From: Polaromonas sp. JS666
GTDB lineage: Bacteria; Pseudomonadota; Gammaproteobacteria; Burkholderiales; Burkholderiaceae_C
DNA length: 64,000 nucleotides
Direction: 5' to 3'
Assembly: GCF_000013865.1 (NCBI RefSeq)
Contig: NC_007948.1
Span: 3,844,001-3,908,000, forward strand
Shown: positions 37,214 through 47,194 of the stretch, one piece after another
Position numbering within the stretch: position 1 is the first letter of the stretch
Layout of the letters: each line of letters begins with the position of its first letter
Made by a program: the position numbers and the translations under genes
The notes under the pieces: model-generated
What the model was told of the DNA's origin: nothing
What the model saw: the letters and a program-made list of their open reading frames with translations, nothing else
Database searches by the model: none

Positions 37214-38268
37214 GCAGGAATCTCCAGCCTGACCTGAAATACGCCATCCTTGAAGACGGTCTTGAACTGTGCCTGCACATCATGCAGCAAAACCAGGCGC
37301 TCGCGCACATTGGCAAGTGCCAGTCCGTTGCCGCGCTCCCCCACTCCGGCCGGCGTCGAATTGGTCACCTTGATCACCACCTTGCCGCCGCGCCTGAGGG
37401 TGCTTATCCGGAGTTGCGCCCCGCTGGCGCTGGGCTCCACGCCGTGCCTGACGGCGTTTTCCACCAGCGGCTGGAGCAGCAGCGGCGGCAGTTTGGCCTC
37501 ATCGGCGCCGGCGTCCAGGCTCCACTGCACCTGCAGGCGATCACCAAAGCGGACCTGCTCAATCGCCAGGTAGCGCTGGGCCAGCGCAATTGCCTGCCCC
37601 AGCGTGACCGACTCGGCCGGATCGGCCAGCGCATGGCGAAACAGCTCGCTCAGGTCTTCCAGCACCGCCTCGGCCTTGGCCGGCTCGGCACGCACCAGCG
37701 CAATGGCGCTGTTGAGTGTGTTGAACAAAAAATGCGGCCGGATGCGTGACTGCAGCTCGGCCAGCCGCGCGGCCGTGGCTGCCGGCGTGCGCGCCTTGGC
37801 ACGCCAGAACAAACCCGCCAGCACCATGGCCGACAGCAGGGCGCCCGAGGCGGCGCTGGCCCACCATGGCGCCGGCTGCAGCAGCCCTATCAGCGCCAGC
37901 AGACCGCAGCCATAGAGCCCGGCCGCCGCCCCCAGCGCCATGCCGGCCAGCCACTGCGACGAGGTATCCAGCCGGTTCAGCCGCGACTTGAGCGCGCAAA
38001 TGGCGATCAGCCAGGCCAGTGTGGCGGGCAACACCCCGCCGGTCAGCAGCGCAAACCGTAGCAGCCAGTCCACCGGATGGTTGGCACCAAACATGGCGCC
38101 AACCCCCGCCACAGCCTCCACAAACAGCACCGCGCGCAGCACCACCCCGACATGGCAGGCGTCAAACATGCTGGCGCGCGCCGGCGGCACCGCTTCTTCG
38201 TCGCCCGGAATAAAGCTTCCCAGCAACGTGGACTCCCCGAAGGTCTGTGGATCAGGCAAAGGCTTCAT
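37210..38268 (-). CDS. LytS/AlgZ-type sensor histidine kinase
   Basis: The 352-aa kinase has four hydrophobic segments (about residues 40-155), the His_kinase domain with [21 protein letters not shown] (His in RPHFLFN is the phosphoacceptor), and an ATPase domain with [17 protein letters not shown] and [13 protein letters not shown]. It is the partner of the LytTR regulator, coupled by an ATGA overlap, and is divergent from argH, the AlgZ/FimS position in pseudomonads. Confidence 0.92.
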   Translation of the reverse strand: MKPLPDPQTFGESTLLGSFIPGDEEAVPPARASMFDACHVGVVLRAVLFVEAVAGVGAMFGANHPVDWLLRFALLTGGVLPATLAWLIAICALKSRLNRLDTSSQWLAGMALGAAAGLYGCGLLALIGLLQPAPWWASAASGALLSAMVLAGLFWRAKARTPAATAARLAELQSRIRPHFLFNTLNSAIALVRAEPAKAEAVLEDLSELFRHALADPAESVTLGQAIALAQRYLAIEQVRFGDRLQVQWSLDAGADEAKLPPLLLQPLVENAVRHGVEPSASGAQLRISTLRRGGKVVIKVTNSTPAGVGERGNGLALANVRERLVLLHDVQAQFKTVFKDGVFQVRLEIPA

Positions 38269-38529
38269 CGGTTGTGCGGACGTTCTCGGGGTTATTCGGG
38301 TTTATGGCAGTGTCTTGTCGCGGGACGCGCATGGCGGTCAGTCACAGATAAAATCACCGGAAATGAGTATGGCACCGGCCGTGGCCTTCCAGCCCGGGTT
38401 GAAACCCGATTTAAACCCGGCCGCGCCGAATACCTGCGAATACCTGCCCAGAATAGCGCACCTGGCGCCCTAACCCATGGCGCGCGGCCTCGCAGCCCTG
38501 CCGCGCAACCGCCCGAAAGAAAGCCCGAC

Positions 38530-39939
<1,410 letters not shown>

Positions 39940-40004
39940 GAAGTTATCCGTAAATAGTACACTCTCGTCCTGAGCCGTACTTCACACGGCGTCGGGGCGA
40001 ATGT

Positions 40005-40496
40005 ATGGCGACACGCAAGCGAGTCGAATCGTGGGTGGTGACCGATGAATTCTGGCAGCGTGTTGAGCCGTTGATTCCGGTGCGCGAGCGCAGCGCGGAC
40101 AAGGCGTACCTGCGCAAGGCGGGAGCGGGGCGGCCACCCAAGCCAGCACGACAGGTGTTCGAGGCAGTCGTATATGTTTTGCGCACGGGCTGCCAATGGA
40201 AGGCGCTGCCCAAGGAACGCTTTGGCAGTGCCAGCGCGGTCCACAAGCGCTTCCTGGAGTGGGAGGCCGCGGGCGTGTTCGAGGCCATCTGGAAAGCCGG
40301 GCTTGCCGAGTACGACCAGATGGAAGGCATCGCTTGGCGATGGCAGAGCATCGATGGGGCCATGTTCAAGGCGCCCTTGGCGCAAGAGGCGGTCGGACGC
40401 AACCCGACCGATCGGGGGAAAAAAGGGGAGCAAGCGCCACCTGCTGGTGGACGGCCGTGGCGTCCCGTTGTCGCTCGTCGTGACCGGGGCCAATGA
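40005..40496 (+). CDS. IS5-family transposase, upstream frame (OrfA)
   Basis: The frame encodes 163 aa. It has the IS5 N-terminal region (WVVTDEFWQRVEPLIP, YVLRTGCQWKALPKE) and the first catalytic Asp in QSIDGAMFKAP. After GRNPTDRGKKG the frame loses similarity, since the true continuation lies one base further in the next frame. The full transposase therefore needs a shift at 40419-40424; alone this frame would give a protein without the rest of the DDE site. Confidence 0.88.
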   Translation: MATRKRVESWVVTDEFWQRVEPLIPVRERSADKAYLRKAGAGRPPKPARQVFEAVVYVLRTGCQWKALPKERFGSASAVHKRFLEWEAAGVFEAIWKAGLAEYDQMEGIAWRWQSIDGAMFKAPLAQEAVGRNPTDRGKKGEQAPPAGGRPWRPVVARRDRGQ

Positions 40497-40872
40497 GCAT
40501 GACGTGACGCAACTCGATGCTGTGCTGCAGGCCATCATGGTCAAGCGCAAGACGCCCAGCACGCGGCGCAGCAAGCACCTGTGCGCCGATGCCGGTTACC
40601 GAGGCCGGCGCGCGTTGGAGATCATCGAATCGCATGGCTATATTCCTCACGTCGTTGATCGCGCCAAGGAGGCCGATGCCAAGCGGCGCGACCCGACCAG
40701 GAAGGCTCGGCGCTGGGTGGTCGAGGTCTGCCACAGCTGGTTCAACCGCTTTCGCAAGCTGCTGGTGCGATACGAGAAGCTCGAACGCAGCTTCGTCGCG
40801 CTGAACCACATAGCCGCGGCCATCATCGCGTTCCGTAAAGTGACGCTCAAGGTAAACATAATTTACGGATAG
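40414..40872 (+). CDS. IS5-family transposase, downstream frame (OrfB)
   Basis: This is the continuation in the +1 frame: GKKGSKRHLLVDGRGVPLSL, the second catalytic Asp in CADAGYRGRRAL, and the C-terminal helix with the Glu in RWVVEVCHSWFNRFRKL. Its stop TAG lies inside the right inverted repeat. An ATG further upstream (40174) exists in this frame but would add unrelated residues, so expression as a fusion through +1 slippage, or loss of one A from the A6 run, is more likely. Confidence 0.85.
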   Translation, partial: GGKKGSKRHLLVDGRGVPLSLVVTGANEHDVTQLDAVLQAIMVKRKTPSTRRSKHLCADAGYRGRRALEIIESHGYIPHVVDRAKEADAKRRDPTRKARRWVVEVCHSWFNRFRKLLVRYEKLERSFVALNHIAAAIIAFRKVTLKVNIIYG

Positions 40873-40890
40873 GTTCTAAGAACCTCTTGA

Positions 40891-41005
40891 CCCCCTCTCC
40901 CTCTGGGAGAGGGCGGGGGTGAGGGCCAGCGGCCTTTCCATCTGCACAGCGCTGCATAATGCGCCGCCAGCCCTCATCCCAACCTTCTCCCAAAGGGAGA
41001 AGGAG
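40891..41005. repeat. Inverted pair of CCCTCTCC-type palindromic repeats
   Basis: The left copy (40891-40930) has CCCTCTCCCTCTGGGAGAGGG then GGTGAGGGCCAGCGGC; the right copy (40965-41005) is its inverted partner, GCCGCCAGCCCTCATCCC then CTTCTCCCAAAGGGAGAAGG. Each has its own internal palindrome and the two can pair into a long hairpin. Such elements are widely dispersed in proteobacteria. It may also act as the transcription stop for argH. Confidence 0.7.
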
Positions 41006-41030
41006 CATTCGGCCGGGAGACGGCCGGCTT

Positions 41031-41063
41031 GTTAAGTTCCACCTAAGCCAGTGCATGCATACT
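41031..41063 (+). promoter_or_regulatory. PmrA/QseB-like box and -10 upstream of the response regulator gene
   Basis: Direct repeat GTTAAG-N5-CCTAAG (41031-41047), then exactly 10 nt and the -10-like CATACT (41058-41063), 25 bp before the ATG. The repeat matches the YTTAAK-N5-YTTAAK type bound by PmrA/QseB regulators and occupies the -35 position. The same layout occurs at 43175-43207 upstream of the protease gene. Confidence 0.6.
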
Positions 41064-41088
41064 GGCGCTTTCCAAGCCAGAACCCCCC

Positions 41089-41748
41089 ATGCGCCTACTT
41101 TTGGTGGAAGACGACGCCATGATCGGCGAGACCGTGCTGCACGTGCTGCGCGCAGAGCACTACGCCGTGGACTGGGTGCGCGACGGCAGCATGGCCGACC
41201 AGGCCCTGCGCAGCGAGCAGTACGACCTGGTGTTGCTGGACCTCGGCCTGCCGCAGCGCGACGGGCTGGAAGTGCTGCGCTCACTGCGCGCGCGGCGCAA
41301 CGCCACACCGGTGCTGGTGGCCACGGCGCGCGACGCCATCGGCGACCGGATCGCGGGGCTCGATGCCGGCGCCGACGACTATGTGGTCAAACCCTATGAC
41401 ATCGACGAGCTGCTGGCCCGCATACGCGCCCTGATACGGCGCAGCGCCGGCCGGGGCGAGCCGGTGTTCGAGCACAAGGGCGTCAGCCTCAACCCCGCCA
41501 CCCGCGAAGCCAGCGTGCATGGCCAGCCGGTGTCGCTGTCCGCTCGCGAGTGGGCCGTGCTGGAGGCGCTGCTGGCCCGCCCCGGTGTGGTGCTCTCGCG
41601 CGCCCAGCTGGAAGAAAAACTGTTCAGTTGGAAAGACGAGGTCAGCAGCAACGCGGTGGAAGTCTATATTCATGGCGTGCGCAAAAAGCTCGGCAACGAG
41701 CTGATTCAGACCGTGCGCGGCCTGGGCTACCTGGTGCCCAAGGAATGA
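41089..41748 (+). CDS. OmpR-family response regulator (QseB/PmrA-like)
   Basis: The 219-aa regulator has a receiver domain (MRLLLVEDDAMIGETV; phosphorylation at Asp51 in VLLDLGLPQRDG; Thr79; Lys100 in DYVVKPYD) and a winged-helix domain (VSLSAREWAVLEALLARPGV, SNAVEVYIHGVRKKLG, IQTVRGLGYLV). The histidine kinase gene overlaps its stop (ATGA). A candidate binding box lies in its own promoter, predicting autoregulation. The stimulus is unknown. Confidence 0.94.
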   Translation: MRLLLVEDDAMIGETVLHVLRAEHYAVDWVRDGSMADQALRSEQYDLVLLDLGLPQRDGLEVLRSLRARRNATPVLVATARDAIGDRIAGLDAGADDYVVKPYDIDELLARIRALIRRSAGRGEPVFEHKGVSLNPATREASVHGQPVSLSAREWAVLEALLARPGVVLSRAQLEEKLFSWKDEVSSNAVEVYIHGVRKKLGNELIQTVRGLGYLVPKE

Positions 41749-43145
41749 GCCAGGACACCCCGTCAACGCCAAAGCTGACCGCCAGCACGCACTCGCTGCG
41801 GGGCCGGCTGCTGTGGTTTGTGCTGGCCGCCATCCTGCTGGCGGCGCTGCTGCAGGCCGCGACCGCCTACCGCGGCGCCCTGCAGCAGGCCGACGCCATG
41901 TTCGACGACCATCTGCAGCAGATGGCCCGCTCGCTGCGCAGCGGCATTCCCCTGGGCTCGCCGCTGATCGACGGCGACGAAGACGCCAGCTTTGACCTCT
42001 ATGTGCAGATCTGGGGCCAAGACGGCACCCAGCTCTTTCGATCAACCCGCTCGGCCTTGCCGCCGCGTGCGGTCCTGGGCTTTTCCGATGTCGAGGCCAA
42101 CGGCAATCGCTACCGGGTCTATACCCTGCAGACCGCCCTGCAAACCGTTCAGATCGCGCAAGACCTGGACGCGCGTTCGGCGCGCGCCCGCGCACTTGCT
42201 CTCAGGGCGGTTCTGCCCTTTGCCCTGCTCACCCCGCTGCTGATGCTCGCGGTGTGGTGGGTGATCAGCCTGTCGCTGGCGCCGATAGAACGCGCCCGCC
42301 GCCAGGTGGCCGGCCGGTCGGCGGACGACTTTTCTCCGCTGGCCCCGACCGGCCTGCCCGACGAGGTGCGCCCGCTGGTCGACGAACTCAACCTGCTGTT
42401 CGGCCGGGTGCGCGGCGCGTTCGACGCGCAGAAGAATTTTGTCGCCGATGCGGCGCACGAGTTGCGCTCACCCCTCACGGCCCTGAAGCTGCAGGCGCAG
42501 GCGCTGCGCCGCGGTGATGACGACCCGGCGGAACGTGAAGCGGGCATTGCGCGACTGAACCAGGGCATAGACCGGGCGATACGGCTGGTGGAGCAACTGC
42601 TGGTGCTGGCGCGCGAAGAGGGCGGCCCGGGGCAAAACCCCGAGGGCCGCGATAACGTCAGCCTACACGAGGTGGTACGGCTGGCGGTGGCCGACGTGCT
42701 GCCGCTGGCGGGGCACAAGCAGATTGACCTGGGCCTGGCCGACCAGCCGGGCGCGCAAGTGCCGCCCGTCCCCGGCCAGGGCGAAGCCCTGCGCATCATG
42801 CTGCGCAACCTGCTCGACAACGCCGTCAAGTACACGCCGGCGGGCGGTCAGGTCGACGTGTCGCTGCAGCTGCAGCAGGGCCAGCCGGTGCTGACGGTGG
42901 AAGACAGCGGGCCCGGTATTGCGGCGCAGGACCTCCCACGCGTGTTCGACCGATTCTTTCGGGCCAGCGACGTGGCGCTGGAAACCGGCAGCGGACTGGG
43001 GCTGGCGATTGTCAAGGCGATTGCCGAGCGGCACGGCGCAACACTGGCGCTGGACCGTTCGTCCCGGCTGGGAGGGCTGAAGGTCGAAGTCCGCTTTGCG
43101 CCCGGCCCTGCGGCCACTACGGCTGCCTCGGCCGCAGCGCATTAG
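41745..43145 (+). CDS. Sensor histidine kinase (QseC/PmrB/TctE-like)
   Basis: Starting at the ATG overlapping the regulator stop gives 466 aa. Domain order: first span about 21-40, periplasmic domain about 41-150, second span about 155-175, HAMP about 176-228, HisKA with His238 in FVADAAHELRSPLTALKLQA, and an ATPase domain with NLLDNAVKYTPAGG, EDSGPGI and GSGLGLAIVKAIAERHG. It is a complete orthodox kinase. The DegP-type gene follows with a separate promoter. Confidence 0.93.
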   Translation: MSQDTPSTPKLTASTHSLRGRLLWFVLAAILLAALLQAATAYRGALQQADAMFDDHLQQMARSLRSGIPLGSPLIDGDEDASFDLYVQIWGQDGTQLFRSTRSALPPRAVLGFSDVEANGNRYRVYTLQTALQTVQIAQDLDARSARARALALRAVLPFALLTPLLMLAVWWVISLSLAPIERARRQVAGRSADDFSPLAPTGLPDEVRPLVDELNLLFGRVRGAFDAQKNFVADAAHELRSPLTALKLQAQALRRGDDDPAEREAGIARLNQGIDRAIRLVEQLLVLAREEGGPGQNPEGRDNVSLHEVVRLAVADVLPLAGHKQIDLGLADQPGAQVPPVPGQGEALRIMLRNLLDNAVKYTPAGGQVDVSLQLQQGQPVLTVEDSGPGIAAQDLPRVFDRFFRASDVALETGSGLGLAIVKAIAERHGATLALDRSSRLGGLKVEVRFAPGPAATTAASAAAH

Positions 43146-43174
43146 CCGCTGCGGGGCCGCGCTCACCCGCTCAC

Positions 43175-43207
43175 CTTAAGCCTCGTCTAAGGCTGGCTCC
43201 CCATAGT
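43175..43207 (+). promoter_or_regulatory. PmrA/QseB-like box and -10 upstream of the DegP/HtrA gene
   Basis: Direct repeat CTTAAG-N5-TCTAAG (43175-43191), then exactly 10 nt and CATAGT (43202-43207). Repeat period, spacing to the -10-like hexamer and hexamer itself match the site at 41031-41063, so the adjacent regulator probably controls the protease gene. The predicted transcript would start near 43214, about 60 bp before the ATG. Confidence 0.6.
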
Positions 43208-43276
43208 TAGTCCTGTGGGCACCGATGCGTGTCCGATGTGTGTTCGATGTATATCTCCAACCCAAGGAAGCCAACC

Positions 43277-44788
43277 ATGACATCTGCAGCATTGAAAAAT
43301 ACCCGACTGGTCGTTGCCCTGCTGGCCGCTGGCGCCATGGGTGGCGCCAGCGTCAGCGCACTGAACGCCCTGCATGGCAGCGCCGTTGCCGCCCCTACAT
43401 CCGCAGCCGTTGCCACTACCGGCAGCGTGGCCAGCACGCCCGTGGCGCTACCCGACTTTTCCCGCATCACCGAGCGCCACGGCCCGGCAGTCGTCAACAT
43501 CAGCGTCACCGGCACCACCAAGGTGTCCAGCGGATCACCGCTGGCTCAGGGCGATGGCGATGATGACGACGATGCTCTGGCCGGTGATCCATTTTTCGAG
43601 TTCTTCCGCCGCTTCCAGCAAGGGCAGGGCCGACAGGGCCGCGGCGGCCAGCAGGAGGTCCCCACCCGGGGCCAGGGCTCCGGCTTCATCGTGAGCAGCG
43701 ACGGCATCATCCTGACCAATGCACACGTGGTGCGCGATGCCCGCGAAGTCACGGTCAAGCTGACCGACCGGCGCGAATTCCGCGCCAAGGTGCTGGGCGC
43801 TGATCCGAGGACCGACGTCGCCGTGCTGCGGATTGCGGCCAGCAACCTGCCGGTCGTGACCCTGGGCAAAACCAGCGAACTGAAGGTCGGCGAGTGGGTG
43901 CTGGCGATTGGCTCGCCCTTTGGTTTCGAAAACACCGTGACGGCCGGCGTCGTCAGCGCCAAGGGCCGGTCCCTGCCCGACGACAGCACCGTGCCTTTCA
44001 TCCAGACCGACGTCGCCATCAACCCCGGCAACTCGGGCGGCCCGCTGTTTAATGCCCGCGGCGAGGTGGTCGGCATCAATTCGCAGATCTACTCCCGCAG
44101 CGGCGGCTATCAAGGTGTGTCGTTTGCGATTCCGATTGATATAGCGGCCAGAATCCAGAAGCAGATCGTGGCAAACGGCAAGGTGGAGCATGCGCGTCTA
44201 GGCGTCGCGGTGCAGGAAGTGAATCAGACCTTTGCCGACTCGTTCAAACTCGACAAACCGGAAGGCGCCCTGGTGTCCACGGTTGAAAAAGGCAGCCCGG
44301 CCGAGAAGGCGGGCCTGCAGTCGGGCGACGTGGTTCGCAAGGTCAATGGCCAACCCATCGTCTCCTCGGGCGACCTGGCGGCCCTCATTGGCCTGGCCGC
44401 CCCTGGCGACACGGTCAAGCTGGACGTCTGGCGTCAAGGTTCGGCCAAGGAAATCACCGCACGCCTTGCCAGTGCAGACGAGAAGTCGGCCCAGGCGGCC
44501 GGCAAGAAAGACTCGCCCAGCCAGGGCAAGCTGGGCCTGGCCCTGCGCCCGCTTCAGCCCGACGAAAGGCAGGAGGCGGGCCTGGACAGCGGCCTGGTGG
44601 TGCAGCAAGCCAGTGGTCCGGCGGCGCTGGCCGGCGTGCAGGCTGGCGACGTACTGATCGCCATCAATGGCACACCGGTCAGGAATGTCGAGCAGGTGCG
44701 CAGCGTGGTCGCCAAAGCGGACAAATCGGTGGCGCTGCTCATCCAGCGTGGCGACAGCAAGATTTTTGTGCCGGTGAACCTGGGCTGA
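43277..44788 (+). CDS. DegP/HtrA-type periplasmic serine protease
   Basis: ATG at 43277 follows AAGGAAG and gives 503 aa; upstream in-frame ATGs would precede the signal sequence. The N-terminus has a membrane/signal segment (LVVALLAAGAMGGASVSAL). The trypsin-like triad is His150 (LTNAHVV), Asp180 (DPRTDVAVL) and Ser253 (NPGNSGGPLF). Two PDZ domains follow (about 290-380 and 405-495). A short acidic run (DGDDDDD) lies near 93-99. It degrades or refolds damaged envelope proteins. The matching box upstream ties it to the neighbouring two-component system. Confidence 0.94.
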   Translation: MTSAALKNTRLVVALLAAGAMGGASVSALNALHGSAVAAPTSAAVATTGSVASTPVALPDFSRITERHGPAVVNISVTGTTKVSSGSPLAQGDGDDDDDALAGDPFFEFFRRFQQGQGRQGRGGQQEVPTRGQGSGFIVSSDGIILTNAHVVRDAREVTVKLTDRREFRAKVLGADPRTDVAVLRIAASNLPVVTLGKTSELKVGEWVLAIGSPFGFENTVTAGVVSAKGRSLPDDSTVPFIQTDVAINPGNSGGPLFNARGEVVGINSQIYSRSGGYQGVSFAIPIDIAARIQKQIVANGKVEHARLGVAVQEVNQTFADSFKLDKPEGALVSTVEKGSPAEKAGLQSGDVVRKVNGQPIVSSGDLAALIGLAAPGDTVKLDVWRQGSAKEITARLASADEKSAQAAGKKDSPSQGKLGLALRPLQPDERQEAGLDSGLVVQQASGPAALAGVQAGDVLIAINGTPVRNVEQVRSVVAKADKSVALLIQRGDSKIFVPVNLG

Positions 44789-44878
44789 GGTGAGCCGAAA
44801 ATAAGGGGGGCAGGTTGGGCCGCAAAAGGCTGCTGCCCACCGAACCCGACACACTGGAAGAAACCATGGAGACAAGCC

Positions 44879-45634
44879 ATGTCACAAGTACTGTTTGAAA
44901 AACACGGGCCCGTCGCCATCGTCACGCTCAACCGCCCGGAGCGCCTGAATGCCATCAGCGAAACGCTGCTGGACGACCTGCACGCCGCCCTGCTCAAGGC
45001 CCAGCTTGATGAGAGCATCAAGACCATTGTGCTTGCCGGCGCAGGCCGGGCGTTTTGCGCGGGTGCCGACCTGAAGGAATTTTCCGGGCAAGCCGCCACC
45101 GCCCAGGACACATCGAGCTATGCCGAGAAAATCCAGCAGGTCACGCGCGACATCATGTTCAGCGGCAAGCCCGTTGTCGGGGCCATCCAGGGGTTTGCCG
45201 TGGGCGGGGGTTTCGAGTGGGTGCTCAACTGCGACATGGTGGTAGCGGCCGACGATGTGGTCTGTTTCTTCCCCGAAATGAGCTGGGGGCAGTTTGTGAC
45301 CGGTGGCGTCACCCACCTGTTGCCCCAGGCTGTGGGCCATCAGCGTGCCATGGAACTCTGGTTGCTGGGTGAAAAGCAAAGTGCCGACACGCTCTACCGG
45401 CTCGGCCTGGTCAACCGCGTGGTGCCCAAAGAGAAAGTGCTGGAGACCGCGATCGCGCTGGCCGAAAAGATCAGCGAGCGCTCCACGTTCACCGTGTCGC
45501 GCCTGAAAAAGATGGTCAATACGCAACTGTCGGGTCAGCTGGCAACCGCCTTGCAGCTGGAAGCCCAGGCAGCGGCCAGTGCCATGGGGAACGAGGACAC
45601 CCAACAGCGCGTTGCGGGCTTTACCGCCCGATAA
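44879..45634 (+). CDS. Enoyl-CoA hydratase/isomerase family protein
   Basis: The 251-aa crotonase-fold protein has VAIVTLNRPERLNAISETLL, the first oxyanion-hole element AGRAFCAGADLKEF, and the second GFAVGGGFEWVLNCDMVVAADD, with candidate catalytic Glu residues in GGFEW and FPEMSWG. Substrate within the superfamily cannot be fixed; it may act in beta-oxidation-like steps. A stand-alone gene 90 bp after the protease, without other acyl-CoA genes nearby. Confidence 0.88.
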   Translation: MSQVLFEKHGPVAIVTLNRPERLNAISETLLDDLHAALLKAQLDESIKTIVLAGAGRAFCAGADLKEFSGQAATAQDTSSYAEKIQQVTRDIMFSGKPVVGAIQGFAVGGGFEWVLNCDMVVAADDVVCFFPEMSWGQFVTGGVTHLLPQAVGHQRAMELWLLGEKQSADTLYRLGLVNRVVPKEKVLETAIALAEKISERSTFTVSRLKKMVNTQLSGQLATALQLEAQAAASAMGNEDTQQRVAGFTAR

Positions 45635-45952
45635 CCCGGGCAGCACCGCGCACCGCTGCAGCCTGTTTTTGAATCGCACCCCTGCAAAATCGCTCGTTTT
45701 CGGCTGGCGTAGCCAGGCTTGGGCACGGGCGCTATTGACTGGAATTGCGTGACGGTGATGACCGCGCCAGCCTGGCCAAGGCCTTGATCCATGTCCCGGC
45801 CGACCCTCGGCATTTGTCCGCCGCGCACGCACCGGACCGCGTGCGGGCGTGAGAAAAATTACACCGGTGCGCCTGATTCCAAAAAACTTTCAAACCGCCG
45901 GGCTGGCAAACTGGCTACGATGCGGGTCGAGAACCCAGGAGTTACCCCACCC
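45635..45952. other. Intergenic region without recognised gene
   Basis: This 318-bp stretch precedes the FMN oxidase gene. Frames crossing it have no conserved content and no good start. AGGAGTT at about 45938 is the ribosome-binding site of the next gene. I see no clear promoter, terminator or repeat. Confidence 0.6.
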
Positions 45953-47104
45953 ATGCCCGTCATCACCAATATCGAAGACCTGCGCGTTCTGGCGCAAAAA
46001 CGTGTTCCCCGCATGTTCTACGACTATGCCGACTCCGGCTCGTGGACGGAGAGCACCTACCGCGCCAACGAGAGCGACTTCCAGAAGATCAAGCTGCGCC
46101 AGCGCGTGGCCGTCAACATGGAAAACCGCAGCACGGCGACCCGGATGGTGGGCCTGGACGTGACGATGCCAGTGGCCATTGCGCCGGTCGGGCTGACCGG
46201 CATGCAGCATGCGGATGGCGAGATTCTGGCGGCGAAGGCGGCTGAAAAATTTGGCATTCCGTTCATTCTGTCCACCATGAGCATCTGCTCGATTGAGGAC
46301 ATTGCGGCCCACACCCAATCACCATTCTGGTTTCAGCTCTACATGATGCGTGACCGGGACGCCATGGCGGCGATGATTGAACGTGCCCGCAAGGCCCGCT
46401 GCACCGCGCTGGTACTGACGCTGGACTTGCAGGTGATCGGGCAGCGTCACAAGGACCTCAAGAACGGCCTGACCGCGCCCCCCAAGCCGACCCTGGCGAA
46501 CATCATCAACCTGATGACCAAGCCGCGCTGGTGCCTGGGCATGGCGGGCACCAAGCGGCACACCTTTGGCAATCTGGTGGGCCACGTCAAAGGCGTGAGC
46601 GATATGCGCTCGCTGTCGGCCTGGACCAACGAGCAATTTGATCCGCGTCTGTCGTGGGCCGATGTGGCCTGGGTCAAAGAGCGCTGGGGCGGCAAACTGA
46701 TCCTCAAGGGGATCCAGGATGTGGAAGACGCAAAGCTGGCCGTGCAAAGCGGCGCTGACGCCATCGTCGTCAGCAACCATGGTGGACGCCAGCTTGACGG
46801 CGCGCAGTCCAGCATCGAGGCGCTGCCTGCCATCGTCGATGCCGTTGGCGCCAACATTGAGGTCTGGATGGACGGCGGTATCCGCTCCGGTCAGGATGTT
46901 CTCAAAGCGTGGGCGCTGGGCGCGCGGGGCACGCTGATCGGCCGCGCCATGGTCTATGGCCTGGGCGCCATGGGCGAAGCAGGCGTCACCAAGGCGCTGC
47001 AGATCATCCACAAGGAGCTGGACATCACGATGGCCTTTTGCGGCAGGACTGACATCAACACCGTGGACAAGGGCATCCTGCTGCCCGGCACTTACCCCGC
47101 CTGA
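45953..47104 (+). CDS. FMN-dependent alpha-hydroxy acid oxidase/dehydrogenase (LldD family)
   Basis: ATG at 45953 with AGGAG upstream gives 383 aa; a longer frame from 45791 is not conserved. The fold is shown by VPRMFYDYADSGSWTE, VAIAPVGLTGMQHADGE, His276 in VSNHGGRQLDGAQS as catalytic base, and the phosphate-binding GGIRSGQDVLKAWALGARG. These enzymes oxidise lactate, mandelate or other 2-hydroxy acids. It faces the catabolic cluster and may feed it; a relic of a paralogue lies on the cluster's far side. Confidence 0.93.
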   Translation: MPVITNIEDLRVLAQKRVPRMFYDYADSGSWTESTYRANESDFQKIKLRQRVAVNMENRSTATRMVGLDVTMPVAIAPVGLTGMQHADGEILAAKAAEKFGIPFILSTMSICSIEDIAAHTQSPFWFQLYMMRDRDAMAAMIERARKARCTALVLTLDLQVIGQRHKDLKNGLTAPPKPTLANIINLMTKPRWCLGMAGTKRHTFGNLVGHVKGVSDMRSLSAWTNEQFDPRLSWADVAWVKERWGGKLILKGIQDVEDAKLAVQSGADAIVVSNHGGRQLDGAQSSIEALPAIVDAVGANIEVWMDGGIRSGQDVLKAWALGARGTLIGRAMVYGLGAMGEAGVTKALQIIHKELDITMAFCGRTDINTVDKGILLPGTYPA

Positions 47105-47194
47105 CGGGCGAGGCCGGTGCGCAAGGGCGGGGGGGGCGGTCCAGGCCGCCCCTCACGTCGCCCCGCCTGTGCGTCAGCGCCTGGAGCCCAAGGC

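Larger units (their letters stand above)
39940..40876 (+). mobile_element. IS5-family insertion sequence (IS427-like), 937 bp
   Basis: The ends form imperfect 16-bp inverted repeats: GAAGTTATCCGTAAAT on the left and, read inward, GAACCTATCCGTAAAT on the right (14/16 identical). A 3-bp TAA duplication flanks the element (39937-39939 and 40877-40879), consistent with the short TNA target of this group. Inside are two overlapping transposase frames joined at an A6 tract. Ends, duplication and frames all look intact, so it may still be active. The name within ISfinder is not determined. Confidence 0.92.

Noticed and set aside
47132..47152. GGGGCGG/CCGCCCC hairpin between the FMN oxidase and porin genes
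   Set aside because: Stem is good but no T-tract on either side; could be a rho-dependent pause, not enough to call a terminator.
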